A stretch of 42,639 bases of DNA from Roseovarius sp. (GTDB lineage Bacteria > Pseudomonadota > Alphaproteobacteria > Rhodobacterales > Rhodobacteraceae), in the NCBI GenBank assembly GCA_002720475.1, contig PBIL01000020.1, positions 1 through 42,639 on the forward strand. The letters are read 5' to 3'. The notes beneath the pieces were generated by a model that had not been told where the DNA came from, did no database searches, and saw only the letters and a list, made by a program, of their open reading frames with translations. Position 1 is the stretch's first letter. Every line of letters starts with the position of its first letter. This document shows positions 8,387 through 16,840 of the stretch, one piece after another. A program made the position numbers and the translations under genes.

Positions 8387-9520
8387 ATGAAACTGACCAA
8401 GACGCTGGCCCTGATGGCAGCGAGCGCCGTCCTTGCGGCAACACCGGCCCTGGCCGAGAAACGGGTGACGATAACCAACTGGGTTTCGCCCAATCATGCG
8501 ACATCGCGCGGTCATGCCGCGTTTGCCGAAATGACCGAGGCTGAATTTCCCGACGCCTTCGACTTCAAGCTGTTTTCCGGCGGTGCCTTGCTTGGCCCCA
8601 AGCCGACACTGTCCGGCCTGCGCGACGGTGTTGCCGATGTCGGTCTGCTGGCGCTGACCTATTTCCGCTCGGAAATGCCCTATGCGCAGTTCGTTGCCGA
8701 TTTCGCCCTTCTGGGCGAGGACCACTATGCGATGGCCGGTGCGACCAGCGAGTTCGTGATGCTGCACTGCCAGCCCTGCAAGGACGAGTTCGCCCAAAAC
8801 GGCATGGTCGCCCTCAGCGGGATCAGCACCGCCCCATATGTGCTACTGACGACCGAACCGATCGTGGATATCGAAGACATGAAAGGCGTCAAGATACGCA
8901 CCGGTGGGTCGGTCTGGGATCGCTGGTCGACACGCCTGGGCGCACAGCCGGTGAACGTGCCGTCAAGCGAGATGTACGACACCATGAGCCACGGCGTCGT
9001 AACCGCCGCGGTGCAGCCGGTCGGGGCGCTCAAAGGGCACAGCCTGATCGAAGTTGCCAAGCACCTGACCAAATTGCCGCTGGGCACCTATCATTCCGGT
9101 TCGATCTTTGCCATAAGCCCCAAGTTCTGGGCTTCCCTGTCACAGGAGGAACGCGAAAAGTTCGCCAGGAACCTCCCCGAGGCCGTGGCGCAGACCGAGG
9201 TGTATTACGAAACCGACGATCTCGAGGTGCTCGAAGAAGCGGTCGGCCTGGGGCTGACGGTTCACGAGCCCTCGCCGGAATTCCTTCAGGATCTCGTTGA
9301 TTTCCGCGCTGCCGATCTGGAGGAAATCGCCCGCATCAGCCGTGAAGAGCGCGGGATCGAAAACCCCGAGGCGCTTATCGAGACCTATCGGGGCCTGATC
9401 GAAAAATGGCATGGCCTGGTAGAGCCGCTGCATCCGATCCGCGAAAACCCGCAGGTCTATGCCGATCTTCTGCAGCAGGAGATTTACTCGAAAATCGACC
9501 TGGCCGCCTACCCGAACTGA
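8387..9520 (+). CDS. TRAP transporter solute-binding protein (DctP family)
   Basis: This 377-residue periplasmic binding protein begins with a clear signal peptide (KLTKTLALMAASAVLAA..ALA, cleavage near residue 23). The mature part has the DctP fold markers LSGLRDGVADVG, DMKGVKIRTGG near 165-175 (the arginine that normally binds a substrate carboxylate) and SSEMYDTMSHGVV. AGGAGGAGG precedes the ATG. It is the last gene of the 1336-9520 operon, followed by a terminator hairpin, so its carboxylate ligand is probably the operon's substrate. The ligand cannot be read from sequence. Two cysteines in HCQPCKDE near residues 127-130 could form a disulfide. Confidence 0.93.
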   Translation: MKLTKTLALMAASAVLAATPALAEKRVTITNWVSPNHATSRGHAAFAEMTEAEFPDAFDFKLFSGGALLGPKPTLSGLRDGVADVGLLALTYFRSEMPYAQFVADFALLGEDHYAMAGATSEFVMLHCQPCKDEFAQNGMVALSGISTAPYVLLTTEPIVDIEDMKGVKIRTGGSVWDRWSTRLGAQPVNVPSSEMYDTMSHGVVTAAVQPVGALKGHSLIEVAKHLTKLPLGTYHSGSIFAISPKFWASLSQEEREKFARNLPEAVAQTEVYYETDDLEVLEEAVGLGLTVHEPSPEFLQDLVDFRAADLEEIARISREERGIENPEALIETYRGLIEKWHGLVEPLHPIRENPQVYADLLQQEIYSKIDLAAYPN

Positions 9521-9543
9521 GCCCCGGCCGACCAAAAAGCAAA

Positions 9544-9567
9544 GCGGCCCCCGATCCAGAGGGCCGC
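9544..9567. terminator. Bidirectional terminator between convergent operons
   Basis: GCGGCCC at 9544-9550 pairs with GGGCCGC at 9561-9567 across a 10-base loop. On the minus strand the stem is followed by TTTGCTTTTT, a good rho-independent tail for the thiolase operon. On the plus strand the tail is weaker (CTTCGTCTTT). It lies in the 63-base gap between the converging genes ending at 9520 and 9584. Confidence 0.75.
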
Positions 9568-9583
9568 CTTCGTCTTTCATGGA

Positions 9584-10729
9584 TCACAGCGTCGATTCGG
9601 TGCCCAGGATATTCGTCACCTGGCTGGACAGAACGCCGCCATTCCCGTGAGCAAGGGCCAGCTCGGCCCCGGAGATCTGGCGGTCTCCAGCATCGCCGCG
9701 CAGTTGCCGCACCGCCTCGACCAGCGTGAAGATGCCGTACATCCCGGGATGCACGCATGACAGACCGCCACCATTGGTATTGACTGGCAGGTGACCGCCG
9801 GGCGCGATGCCGCCGTTCGCCACAAACGCACCGCCTTCGCCTTTCTTGCAAAAGCCCAAATCCTCAAGAAACAGGATCACGTTGATGGTGAAAGCGTCGT
9901 AGAGCTGGACCACGTCGATGTCTGCGGGATTGACGCCAGCCATGTCCATCGCGGTTTGACCTGATTGCGCGGCCCCCGTGACGGTCAGATCTGCCATTTC
10001 GGAAATGTCGCGGTGCGTCGTGCCCTCGCCACCACCCAGCAGATACACGGGGGGCCTGGGATGATCCTTCGCCGTCTCGACCCGCCGCATCACGATCGCG
10101 CCGCCGCCATCGGTAACGAGGCAACAGTCGCGCACCCGCAGCGGGTCTGAAACCAGCCGCGAAGCGATGACATCCTCGCGCGTCAACGGATCGCGCATGA
10201 AGGCTTCGGGGTTCTTTTGCGCCCATGCGCGTGCAGCCACCGCCACGTCGGCCAACTGTTCGCGCGTGGTGCCGAATTGCGTCATGTGACGGTCTGCGGC
10301 AAGCGCATAGGAGGATAGCGGGAACAACGGCCGGTAGGGCGCCTCGTAGGTCGGCAGGCCAAGCGCGGTCATCAGCTTGCCCGAGGCGGTGCGTTGGTTC
10401 GATCCGTAGCAGATCAACACGGTATCCGCGAGCCGCAATTCGAGCAGCATCGCGGCCCATAGCGTATGCGACAGGAACGACGAACCGCCCATGCGGTTGT
10501 TCATCGTGAACTTGGGGTTCAACCCCAGTTCCTGCGCCAGCGTCAGCCCCGACAGCATGTCCAGCGGCTGGCAGGTGGCAATGGCGTTGACCTCACCAAG
10601 CGCAATCCCTGCGTCGGCCAAAGCGCCATGCACCGCCTCGATTGTGATCTCCATCGAGCTCTTGCCATGGGCCTCGCCGCAGCCCGCCAGCGCGGCGCCG
10701 ACGATGGCGGCCTTTCCACGCAAGCTCAT
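9584..10729 (-). CDS. Thiolase-fold protein without nucleophilic Cys; possible Ltp2-like retro-aldolase
   Basis: This 381-residue thiolase-superfamily protein is of the SCP-x/lipid-transfer type. The normal nucleophile region reads MGGSSF (80-85), with serines instead of cysteine, and the usual GHPxGxSG motif is HPGMYG (327-332), where the second catalytic cysteine is replaced by Tyr331. Tyr277 in QLYDAFT is also present. These tyrosines resemble those used by the steroid side-chain aldolase Ltp2, which works in complex with a DUF35 protein. The adjacent gene, overlapping by four bases, encodes a DUF35 protein. I infer C-C cleavage by retro-aldol chemistry rather than thiolysis. It is the last gene of the minus-strand operon and is followed by a terminator. 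Confidence 0.85.
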   Translation of the reverse strand: MSLRGKAAIVGAALAGCGEAHGKSSMEITIEAVHGALADAGIALGEVNAIATCQPLDMLSGLTLAQELGLNPKFTMNNRMGGSSFLSHTLWAAMLLELRLADTVLICYGSNQRTASGKLMTALGLPTYEAPYRPLFPLSSYALAADRHMTQFGTTREQLADVAVAARAWAQKNPEAFMRDPLTREDVIASRLVSDPLRVRDCCLVTDGGGAIVMRRVETAKDHPRPPVYLLGGGEGTTHRDISEMADLTVTGAAQSGQTAMDMAGVNPADIDVVQLYDAFTINVILFLEDLGFCKKGEGGAFVANGGIAPGGHLPVNTNGGGLSCVHPGMYGIFTLVEAVRQLRGDAGDRQISGAELALAHGNGGVLSSQVTNILGTESTL

Positions 10730-11121
10730 CGCGCGCCTCCTTGGGGCCGGAACACCACCGCAGGCTCTCCGCCCGCGCCCTTGCCCACAAACGCGGTCAC
10801 CTTCAGCCCCGCGGCAAGCCGGTCATTGTCGATGCCATCGACGCGGGACATCATCCGCACACCTTCTTCCAGATCCACCAGCACCACGTTGTAGTCGCCG
10901 CCCTTGTCGGGCTTGCGGCGGACGATGGTCCGGGCATGGACGGTGCCGCGGCCCGAAGGCGCGACCCAGCCCAGATCCGCGCTGCCGCAGGCCGGGCAGA
11001 TCACGCGCGGATGAAATACATGGGCACCGCAGCCACCGCATTTCTGAATTTCGAAGACGCCCTCAGCCAGTTTCGCGGCAAAGACAACATCCGGCCCGGA
11101 ACCTTTCCCAATGCCAGTCAT
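10726..11121 (-). CDS. DUF35 Zn-ribbon/OB-fold protein, partner of thiolase-fold enzyme
   Basis: This 131-residue protein has a rubredoxin-like zinc ribbon with Cys28, Cys31, Cys42 and Cys45 (KCGGC and ICPAC), followed by an OB-fold (GRGTVHARTIV, NVVLVDLEEGVRMMSRV). DUF35 proteins bind thiolase-fold enzymes and, in the Ltp2 system, are required for aldolase activity. Its stop overlaps the thiolase-fold gene start by four bases, and it begins one base after the SDR stop, so co-expression is almost certain. A similar pair occurs at 30297-31878. Confidence 0.9.
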   Translation of the reverse strand: MTGIGKGSGPDVVFAAKLAEGVFEIQKCGGCGAHVFHPRVICPACGSADLGWVAPSGRGTVHARTIVRRKPDKGGDYNVVLVDLEEGVRMMSRVDGIDNDRLAAGLKVTAFVGKGAGGEPAVVFRPQGGAR

Positions 11122-11122
11122 C

Positions 11123-11899
11123 TCAGAACCCGATGTGGAACCCGCCGTTCACGCTCAGGTGCTGGCCGGTGATATAGGATGCCGCGTTGGACAACAGGAA
11201 ACAGACGGGCTGCGCTACTTCTTCAGGGGTGCTCATCCGGCCCATCGGAATCTGCGCCATGTACTTGTCGACGAACTTGTCGGAGCGGATGGTCTCGGTC
11301 ATCGGTGTCTCCACCATTCCGAAACAGACCGAATTGACGTTGATCCCGTAACGGCCCCATTCGCGGGCGGCGCTCATTGTCAGGCCCAGCACGCCGGATT
11401 TCGCGGCGCCATAATTGATCTGACCGATGGTGCCGCGACGCCCGGCATCGGATGAAACATTCACGATGGCGCGGCGCGCAGAGCTTTCGGGGTCTTTTTC
11501 GGCCTGATCCCTGTAATAGGTACCCACGGCCTGAAGGCAGGCGAAGACACCGGTGAGGTTCACGTCGATGACCTGCTGCCATGTGGCCCGGTCCATCTTG
11601 TGGATCATGGCAGCGCGCACGATCCCGGCGTTGTTCACCAGCCCGTTGATGTCGCCGAACTCGTCGAGGGCGAATTTCACCAGTTTCCCAGGAAAGTCCG
11701 GGTCTGCCACATTCCCCACGATGGCGCGGGCATTGCCGCCGATCTGTTCGGCGGTTTCCTTGACGCCGTCTTCGTTCAGATCATTCACCACGATCTTGGC
11801 GCCCAGCTCTGCCGCCAGCGCCGCCACGCCACGGCCGATCCCCTGACCGGCCCCCGTGATGATTATCACCTGATTATCCAATGCCATCGGGTTGATCAT
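11123..11899 (-). CDS. Short-chain dehydrogenase/reductase (SDR)
   Basis: This 258-residue classical SDR has the cofactor motif TGAGQGIG at 15-22, NNAG at 89-92, the active-site serine near 149-150 and YxxxK as Tyr163/Lys167. Asp40 after the second strand favours NAD(H) over NADP(H). The ATG at 11899 is chosen because GGAGGA lies 7 bases upstream; a longer reading to 11932 overlaps the neighbouring thioesterase gene's end region without a ribosome site. It likely oxidises a hydroxyacyl-CoA or reduces a ketone in the pathway. It is the only dehydrogenase for hydroxyl groups seen in the window. Confidence 0.9.
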   Translation of the reverse strand: MINPMALDNQVIIITGAGQGIGRGVAALAAELGAKIVVNDLNEDGVKETAEQIGGNARAIVGNVADPDFPGKLVKFALDEFGDINGLVNNAGIVRAAMIHKMDRATWQQVIDVNLTGVFACLQAVGTYYRDQAEKDPESSARRAIVNVSSDAGRRGTIGQINYGAAKSGVLGLTMSAAREWGRYGINVNSVCFGMVETPMTETIRSDKFVDKYMAQIPMGRMSTPEEVAQPVCFLLSNAASYITGQHLSVNGGFHIGF

Positions 11900-11933
11900 G
11901 TCTGTTCCTCCGCGGTTTTGTTGATAGTGCATT

Positions 11934-12365
11934 TCATGGGGCGCGGCTGCCCTCGGCCGGCGCGAGAATCCGCTTGATCACCGCGTCGCCATGCGCCAGG
12001 CGGCGACCCTCCTGGTTGAGGATCTCGCCTTGCACGAAAACCAGCTTGCGCCCGCCACCGACGAGTCGGGCGCGCGCAGTCAGCACATCGCCCTCGACCG
12101 CCGGGCCCACAAAGCTGGTCGTCAGCGACAGGGTCAGGCAGCGGTGGCCGGGCAGGCCCTCGCCCGCGAAGGCTGCGCAAAAGGTCACCGCGTTATCGAG
12201 CATGGTCGCAAAGATACCGCCATGCACTGCCTGGGAGCCGTTGAGGTGATCGCGCCTGATCGGCAGTTGCAGCTCGGCCTTGCCCTCGGACCACGAGACA
12301 AAGCGCACACCCAGCAATGCGTTGAACGGGGCGGGTATGTCTGGTCTGCCGTCCTGTGCGCTCAT
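11934..12365 (-). CDS. PaaI-family hotdog-fold thioesterase
   Basis: This 143-residue single hotdog protein has the PaaI signature (AVHGGIFATMLDNAV, about 46-60), with the HGG turn and an aspartate four to five residues later. PaaI enzymes hydrolyse stalled acyl-CoA or aryl-CoA esters and free CoA. It begins one base before the stop of the upstream TRAP permease gene and probably acts as housekeeping for dead-end intermediates of this operon. Confidence 0.87.
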   Translation of the reverse strand: MSAQDGRPDIPAPFNALLGVRFVSWSEGKAELQLPIRRDHLNGSQAVHGGIFATMLDNAVTFCAAFAGEGLPGHRCLTLSLTTSFVGPAVEGDVLTARARLVGGGRKLVFVQGEILNQEGRRLAHGDAVIKRILAPAEGSRAP

Positions 12366-12366
12366 C

Positions 12367-14334
12367 TTACGCTGTCTCCTGCTTGGTCGAGAACATCACG
12401 AGAACGACAGCCAGTGCCGCCAGCCCAACACCTGTACCCACCGCGCCAAGGATCGGAACTGCCAGGCCCGCATGCGATGGAAAGGCGAAGGCCAGCCCGG
12501 CAATGCCGAGCAGGATCCGCGCAATTGTTCCCATCGGGTCGGATTCGATCCGCCCGACGCCCAAGAGATACCCCTGAACACCGGCGCAGATCAGTAGAAT
12601 GCCAACACCTGCGCGCAGAACGGTGAGCAGGCTTTCGAGCGGACCGGCTTGCAGGGTGAACGCAGGGTCAAGGACGAAGAAGAAGGGAATGATATAGATG
12701 ATAGTGCCAAGCTTCATCGCTTCGAAGGCTGCCGCGAAGGGTTTGGCCTGGGCAATGGCCGCCGCGGCGAAAGCCGCCAGCGCGACGGGAGGCGTGATAT
12801 AACTCAACATGCTCCAGTAAAGGATGAACAAATGGACGCCGATCGGATCGAGCCCGTCAGCGATCAGGGCGGGTGCCAGCGACACCGCGAGGATCACATA
12901 GGCGGCGGTCACGGTCATGCCCATTCCAAGGATGAAACTGGTCAAGGCCCCCAGAAGCAGTAGTAGAAAGGTGTTGCCGCCCGCGATGAACAGCAGATCG
13001 TTTGCGATAGTCCCGGACATCCCGGTTACGGCCAGGCCACCAACGATCAGTCCGACCGCCGCGAGGATGGCGACCAGTTCGACGAACAGCCGTCCTGTGG
13101 CTATCAGGAAGTTCATCAGCTCCTTCCGCCCCCAGCGCGATTTTGAGAGTAGCTGGTTCAGGACAAGGAGCAGCGCGGTCGCATAGAACGGGGCGATGGC
13201 CTCGCGCTTGAGGTAGAGCAGCATCCAGATCAGAAGCCCGAAGACGGCGAGAAAGTACCAGCCTTCGCGCAACACCCTGCCGATCCTGGGAAGATCGGCG
13301 CGCGGAACGCCTTTGACCCCGTTGCGCGCTGAGTACCCGTCGATTTGCGCGAACAGGCCGAAGAAATAGAGCAGCGATGGCAGCACAGCCGCCACCACGA
13401 TGTTGGTGTAGTCCGTCGCCAAGAATGTCGCCATGACGAAGGCGGTAGCGCCCATGATAGGGGGCATCAGCACCGCCCCCGTCGAGGCAGCCGCCTCGAT
13501 CCCTGCCGCATAATTGGGCCTGAAGCCCACCTTTTTCATAGCCGGAATGGTGATCGACCCGGTCGTCAGCACATTGGTGATCACACTTCCGCTCATCGAA
13601 CCTGTCAGCCCGCTGGTCAGAACGCCCACCTTGGCCGGCCCGCCCCGGACATGCCCGAGCGCCGCAAAGGCGATGTCGATAAAGAACGGACCCGCGCCGG
13701 TATGTTGCATCGCGACCCCGAAGATCATGAACCCCACGACAAGATTGACAAAGCTGCGCATCGGTATCCCCAGTACGCTTTCGCCGCTCATCGCGTGGAA
13801 AATCGCCGTCTCGACGGGCGTGCGCTGGAAACCCTGGATCGGGCCGGGGGCATAGCTGGCAATCACGGGGTAGATGGAAAACACCAGGATTACCGCGAAC
13901 AGCATCCAGCCGCCGGTGCGGCGCGCCGCCACGAGCATCAGGAACCAGAAGGCGAAGCTGGCGATCACGGCATGAATGGGCGCGGCGAAATCCCACCCTT
14001 TGTTCACCACGCTGCGCCCGTAGTAGGTGAAAAAAGCACAGGTGATCAGAGCCAGCAGGGCCAGAAAGTAATCCCACCATCGCGTTGATCCATAAGGAGC
14101 GGTCTTGGAGGAGGGAAAGACAAGGAACACGAGCGGCAGCGTCAGCAGAAGCATCACGTACAAGTAATGAATCTCAAGCAACCGGACGTTCATGAAGAAC
14201 CCCAGATTGAAGAGATGGTTAACCGACGCCGCGGTCAAAAGCACCGCCGAGGCGACGAGCAACCAGCGAACAAAAGCGGGCATTATGCCCATACCGACCG
14301 GTTGCGTCGGCGCGTCCTGTGTTTCTTGTAACAT
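12367..14334 (-). CDS. Fused TRAP transporter permease (DctQM fusion, TAXI type)
   Basis: This 655-residue polytopic membrane protein fuses the small and large TRAP subunits: about 4-5 N-terminal segments followed by a roughly 12-segment permease. Markers are GGPAKVGVLTSGLTGSMSGS, TGSITIPAMKKVGF, ASTGAVLMPPIMGA and, in the second repeat, YITPPVALAAFAAAA. This architecture goes with TAXI-type binding proteins, and one is encoded directly upstream (14403). The ATG at 14334 gives a normal N-terminus; a longer frame to 14463 overlaps the upstream gene and is rejected. The ribosome site is weak, and a hairpin lies in the gap upstream. Confidence 0.92.
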   Translation of the reverse strand: MLQETQDAPTQPVGMGIMPAFVRWLLVASAVLLTAASVNHLFNLGFFMNVRLLEIHYLYVMLLLTLPLVFLVFPSSKTAPYGSTRWWDYFLALLALITCAFFTYYGRSVVNKGWDFAAPIHAVIASFAFWFLMLVAARRTGGWMLFAVILVFSIYPVIASYAPGPIQGFQRTPVETAIFHAMSGESVLGIPMRSFVNLVVGFMIFGVAMQHTGAGPFFIDIAFAALGHVRGGPAKVGVLTSGLTGSMSGSVITNVLTTGSITIPAMKKVGFRPNYAAGIEAAASTGAVLMPPIMGATAFVMATFLATDYTNIVVAAVLPSLLYFFGLFAQIDGYSARNGVKGVPRADLPRIGRVLREGWYFLAVFGLLIWMLLYLKREAIAPFYATALLLVLNQLLSKSRWGRKELMNFLIATGRLFVELVAILAAVGLIVGGLAVTGMSGTIANDLLFIAGGNTFLLLLLGALTSFILGMGMTVTAAYVILAVSLAPALIADGLDPIGVHLFILYWSMLSYITPPVALAAFAAAAIAQAKPFAAAFEAMKLGTIIYIIPFFFVLDPAFTLQAGPLESLLTVLRAGVGILLICAGVQGYLLGVGRIESDPMGTIARILLGIAGLAFAFPSHAGLAVPILGAVGTGVGLAALAVVLVMFSTKQETA

Positions 14335-14366
14335 GCCCGTATTCCCGTTGTGTGCTGCGCTGCTTA

Positions 14367-14395
14367 TTGCACGGCGCCGCCTGGACGCCGCGCAA
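14367..14395 (-). promoter_or_regulatory. Stem-loop between TAXI binding-protein and permease genes
   Basis: TTGCACGGCG at 14367-14376 pairs with CGCCGCGCAA at 14386-14395 (ten pairs, one G-U in the minus-strand transcript) around a 9-base loop. No T-run follows. It sits in the 68-base gap between the SBP gene and the permease gene. Such intercistronic hairpins commonly protect the binding-protein mRNA or reduce permease expression. A comparable hairpin is found in the other TAXI operon at 28148. Confidence 0.6.
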
Positions 14396-14402
14396 TGCCG
14401 CA

Positions 14403-15548
14403 TCAGCGGAAAAAGACCTCGTGGCCGGCCTCTTCCAGTGCCTGAGCGCGGGCTTTCATCCATGCAGCGGCGAATTCTTCTTCACCGTCAGGTGCGTCGT
14501 CGACAAATCCGCTCCAAGCCTGGGCGAGTACATCTTGGCGCTCCACCAATTTGTCCTGGTGTGCCTGGGCCTCCGGGGTCCAAAGGCCCTTTTCCTTGAA
14601 GTAGGCCACGCTGCCATCGCTCCATGGCATCACCCAGGACAGGATCTGGCGATCAAGCGCATATGCATTGGCACCGGGGGCGGCATCCTTGTAGTCGTCA
14701 AACCCCGCGTCCATCGCGGCGACGACGTTGCGCACCTCGGTGCTATCCTGATCGGTTTCAGTGACAAGGATCGGGTAGGGGTACAGCGCCATAGACAGTG
14801 GAGAGGCAGGGTCGATGGCTGGCCCCACCGACACCATGTGCGGTGTCACGAAGGGCGTCACGCTGGTGTAGCGTTCCCATGCTTCGCTTTGGTCCGCAGG
14901 TGTTTCAAGCCATTTGAGGCCGCGCGGGCTCGATTCGATCTGGTAGTTCACAGTGGTTGTCGTCAGAGCAAAGGCCGCATCCACGCGATCTTCGAGAATG
15001 CCCTTGAGAGAGTTCACATAGCCCGAAAACTCCACTGTCTCCACGTCGTCCCATGTCAGGTCCCCAAAGGCCAGCAGACCCTCCATGTTGTTGACAATGG
15101 CGGGAGAACTGGCGGCGCGGGCGACCCGTTTTCCCTTGAGATCTGCGATCGTGTCGATGCCGGCATCGGCGGCAACAGCGACGCCCAGACCGTAGTCGCC
15201 AACTGCCTGAAGAACGGCCCGGATCGGCTGTGGCCCCCATTCAGGCGAGGCAAAAAGGAACACACCTTCAGCCGCGAAATAGGAGGCGATGCCGCATAGG
15301 CAGTAATCGACCGTCCCGTTCTTGAGAGGCGTCATCCGGGAGACATCGTTTCGTCCCGGAAGCACGCGGACTGTCGATCCGTATTTGCTACGCATCATGT
15401 TGCCGATGGCGATGGAATGCGCATGGCCGGCGGATCCCGTGTCATAGGCTGACCACGCGATCACGTCAGGCAGATCGATGTCTTGTGCGTTGGCCGACGT
15501 GGCAATCGCCAGACATGCAGCAGCGATACCTGTTGTCTTGAAAGTCAT
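14403..15548 (-). CDS. TAXI-family TRAP solute-binding protein
   Basis: This 381-residue protein starts at ATG 15548 behind GGAGGAG and has a signal peptide ending ANA (cleavage near residue 22). The mature protein shows TAXI-type features: AYDTGSAGHAHSIAIGNMM at the start, a D-YCLCG segment, IADLKGKRVARAASS near 158-172 and a C-terminal ATPG-like region. It delivers a carboxylated substrate to the fused permease encoded downstream. At about 359 mature residues it is somewhat longer than many TAXI proteins (about 300), with an extra charged C-terminal helix region. Ligand unknown. Confidence 0.88.
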   Translation of the reverse strand: MTFKTTGIAAACLAIATSANAQDIDLPDVIAWSAYDTGSAGHAHSIAIGNMMRSKYGSTVRVLPGRNDVSRMTPLKNGTVDYCLCGIASYFAAEGVFLFASPEWGPQPIRAVLQAVGDYGLGVAVAADAGIDTIADLKGKRVARAASSPAIVNNMEGLLAFGDLTWDDVETVEFSGYVNSLKGILEDRVDAAFALTTTTVNYQIESSPRGLKWLETPADQSEAWERYTSVTPFVTPHMVSVGPAIDPASPLSMALYPYPILVTETDQDSTEVRNVVAAMDAGFDDYKDAAPGANAYALDRQILSWVMPWSDGSVAYFKEKGLWTPEAQAHQDKLVERQDVLAQAWSGFVDDAPDGEEEFAAAWMKARAQALEEAGHEVFFR

Positions 15549-15597
15549 GATTTTCTCCTCCTTGTTGGTCTTTGTTCCCGGCCATCGCGTTTTCAGA

Positions 15598-16824
15598 TCA
15601 AAGCTCTGAAAACGCGACATCCTTGTCTACGCGTATTTCGGGCGGCAGCCCGAGAATGCGTTCTCCGATGATCGTGCGCTGGATCTCGTCCGTTCCCCCG
15701 GCGATCCGGTTACCCGGCGCGGTCAGGTATTCGTTGCGCCAGCGCGCCACGTCATCTCCTGTTTTGGCTGAAATACCCGCCGCGGTTCCCGCCAGTTCCA
15801 TCCCGAAAGCGCCCATTTCTTGCCGCAGCTTGCCCAGCAGCAGCTTGCCGATCGAGCCCTCTTCGCCCGGCGCTTCGCCGCGCGACAGCGATGTCATGAC
15901 CCGGTAGGACGTGAATTCGAGTCCGCGTTGCCGCGCGATGAAATCGGCAATGCGCGCGCGCACTTCGCCGTCCTCGATAGCCGGGCGGCCGTTCCGTTCG
16001 ACACGGGCGGCCAGCCCGATCAATTCCTCGGCCCGCGCACCCCCACTGGCGCGGCCAACGGAAATACTGAACCGTTCATTCATAAGTGTGGTCAGCGCTA
16101 CCTTCCACCCTTCGGATTCGCCGCCCAAACGGGCGCTGTCTGGCACCCGCAGGTTGTCAATGAACACTTCGTTGAAGCTGGCGCTGCCCGAAATCTGGCG
16201 AATAGGACGGGTTTCGATGGCCGGGTCGGACATGTCCACAAGGAACATGGTCATTCCCTTGTGCTTGGGTACCTGCGGATCGGTACGCGCCAGCAGGATG
16301 CCATGGGTGGAATAATGCGCCCCCGAAGTCCAGACTTTCTGACCGGAAATCACCCACTCGTCGCCTTCGCGGCGCGCGCGAGTGCGAATACCGGCCAAAT
16401 CGGACCCGGCCGCGGGTTCGGAAAACAGCTGGCACCAGATGTCTTCGCCAGTCAGGGCACGGGGCAGAACTGTGTTTTTCTGGGCATCCGTGCCATGCAT
16501 CATGACCGTAGGCCCGACTAGCCCGATTCCGATCAGAAAGACGTTGGGCGGCACGGCGTAGCGCCCTTCCTCCTGATTCCAGATCACCTGCTCGATCGGA
16601 GTGGCGTCACGGCCGCCGAAAGCGCGGGGCCATGTCAGTCCGGCCCAGCCTGCGTCGGCTTTTCGCGCCTGCCAGTCGCGCGCACGGGCAACTTCGTCGG
16701 CGTCTCGGGCCATGAAATGGTCCTGTGTCTTTTCGCTGCCATCGCGGCGGGTTGCGTTGGCATCAAGCCAGTCGCGCGCTTTTGCGCGGAACGCGGCTTC
16801 TTCCGGGCTGTCGCTGAAATCCAT
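15598..16824 (-). CDS. Acyl-CoA dehydrogenase, alpha-type subunit (catalytic)
   Basis: This 408-residue acyl-CoA dehydrogenase is of the large FadE class used in steroid and branched acyl-CoA oxidation. Markers are FSEPAAGSDLA at 134-144, KVWTSGAH at 163-170, the putative base Glu250 in LMNERFS and the C-terminal IAGGTDEIQRTIIGERILGL. The start at 16824 follows AAGGACA; a longer frame to 16911 overlaps the upstream gene. A smaller homologue without a base is encoded 16 bases upstream. Together they resemble alpha2beta2 dehydrogenases such as ChsE4-ChsE5. FAD binding is expected at the interface. Confidence 0.9.
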   Translation of the reverse strand: MDFSDSPEEAAFRAKARDWLDANATRRDGSEKTQDHFMARDADEVARARDWQARKADAGWAGLTWPRAFGGRDATPIEQVIWNQEEGRYAVPPNVFLIGIGLVGPTVMMHGTDAQKNTVLPRALTGEDIWCQLFSEPAAGSDLAGIRTRARREGDEWVISGQKVWTSGAHYSTHGILLARTDPQVPKHKGMTMFLVDMSDPAIETRPIRQISGSASFNEVFIDNLRVPDSARLGGESEGWKVALTTLMNERFSISVGRASGGARAEELIGLAARVERNGRPAIEDGEVRARIADFIARQRGLEFTSYRVMTSLSRGEAPGEEGSIGKLLLGKLRQEMGAFGMELAGTAAGISAKTGDDVARWRNEYLTAPGNRIAGGTDEIQRTIIGERILGLPPEIRVDKDVAFSEL

Positions 16825-16840
16825 CTGTCCAGTGTCCTTG

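Noticed and set aside
8832-8841. CCCATATGTG, nine of ten matches to the palindrome
   Set aside because: It lies inside the DctP coding sequence, is not a perfect palindrome and lacks the flanking similarity; probably chance.
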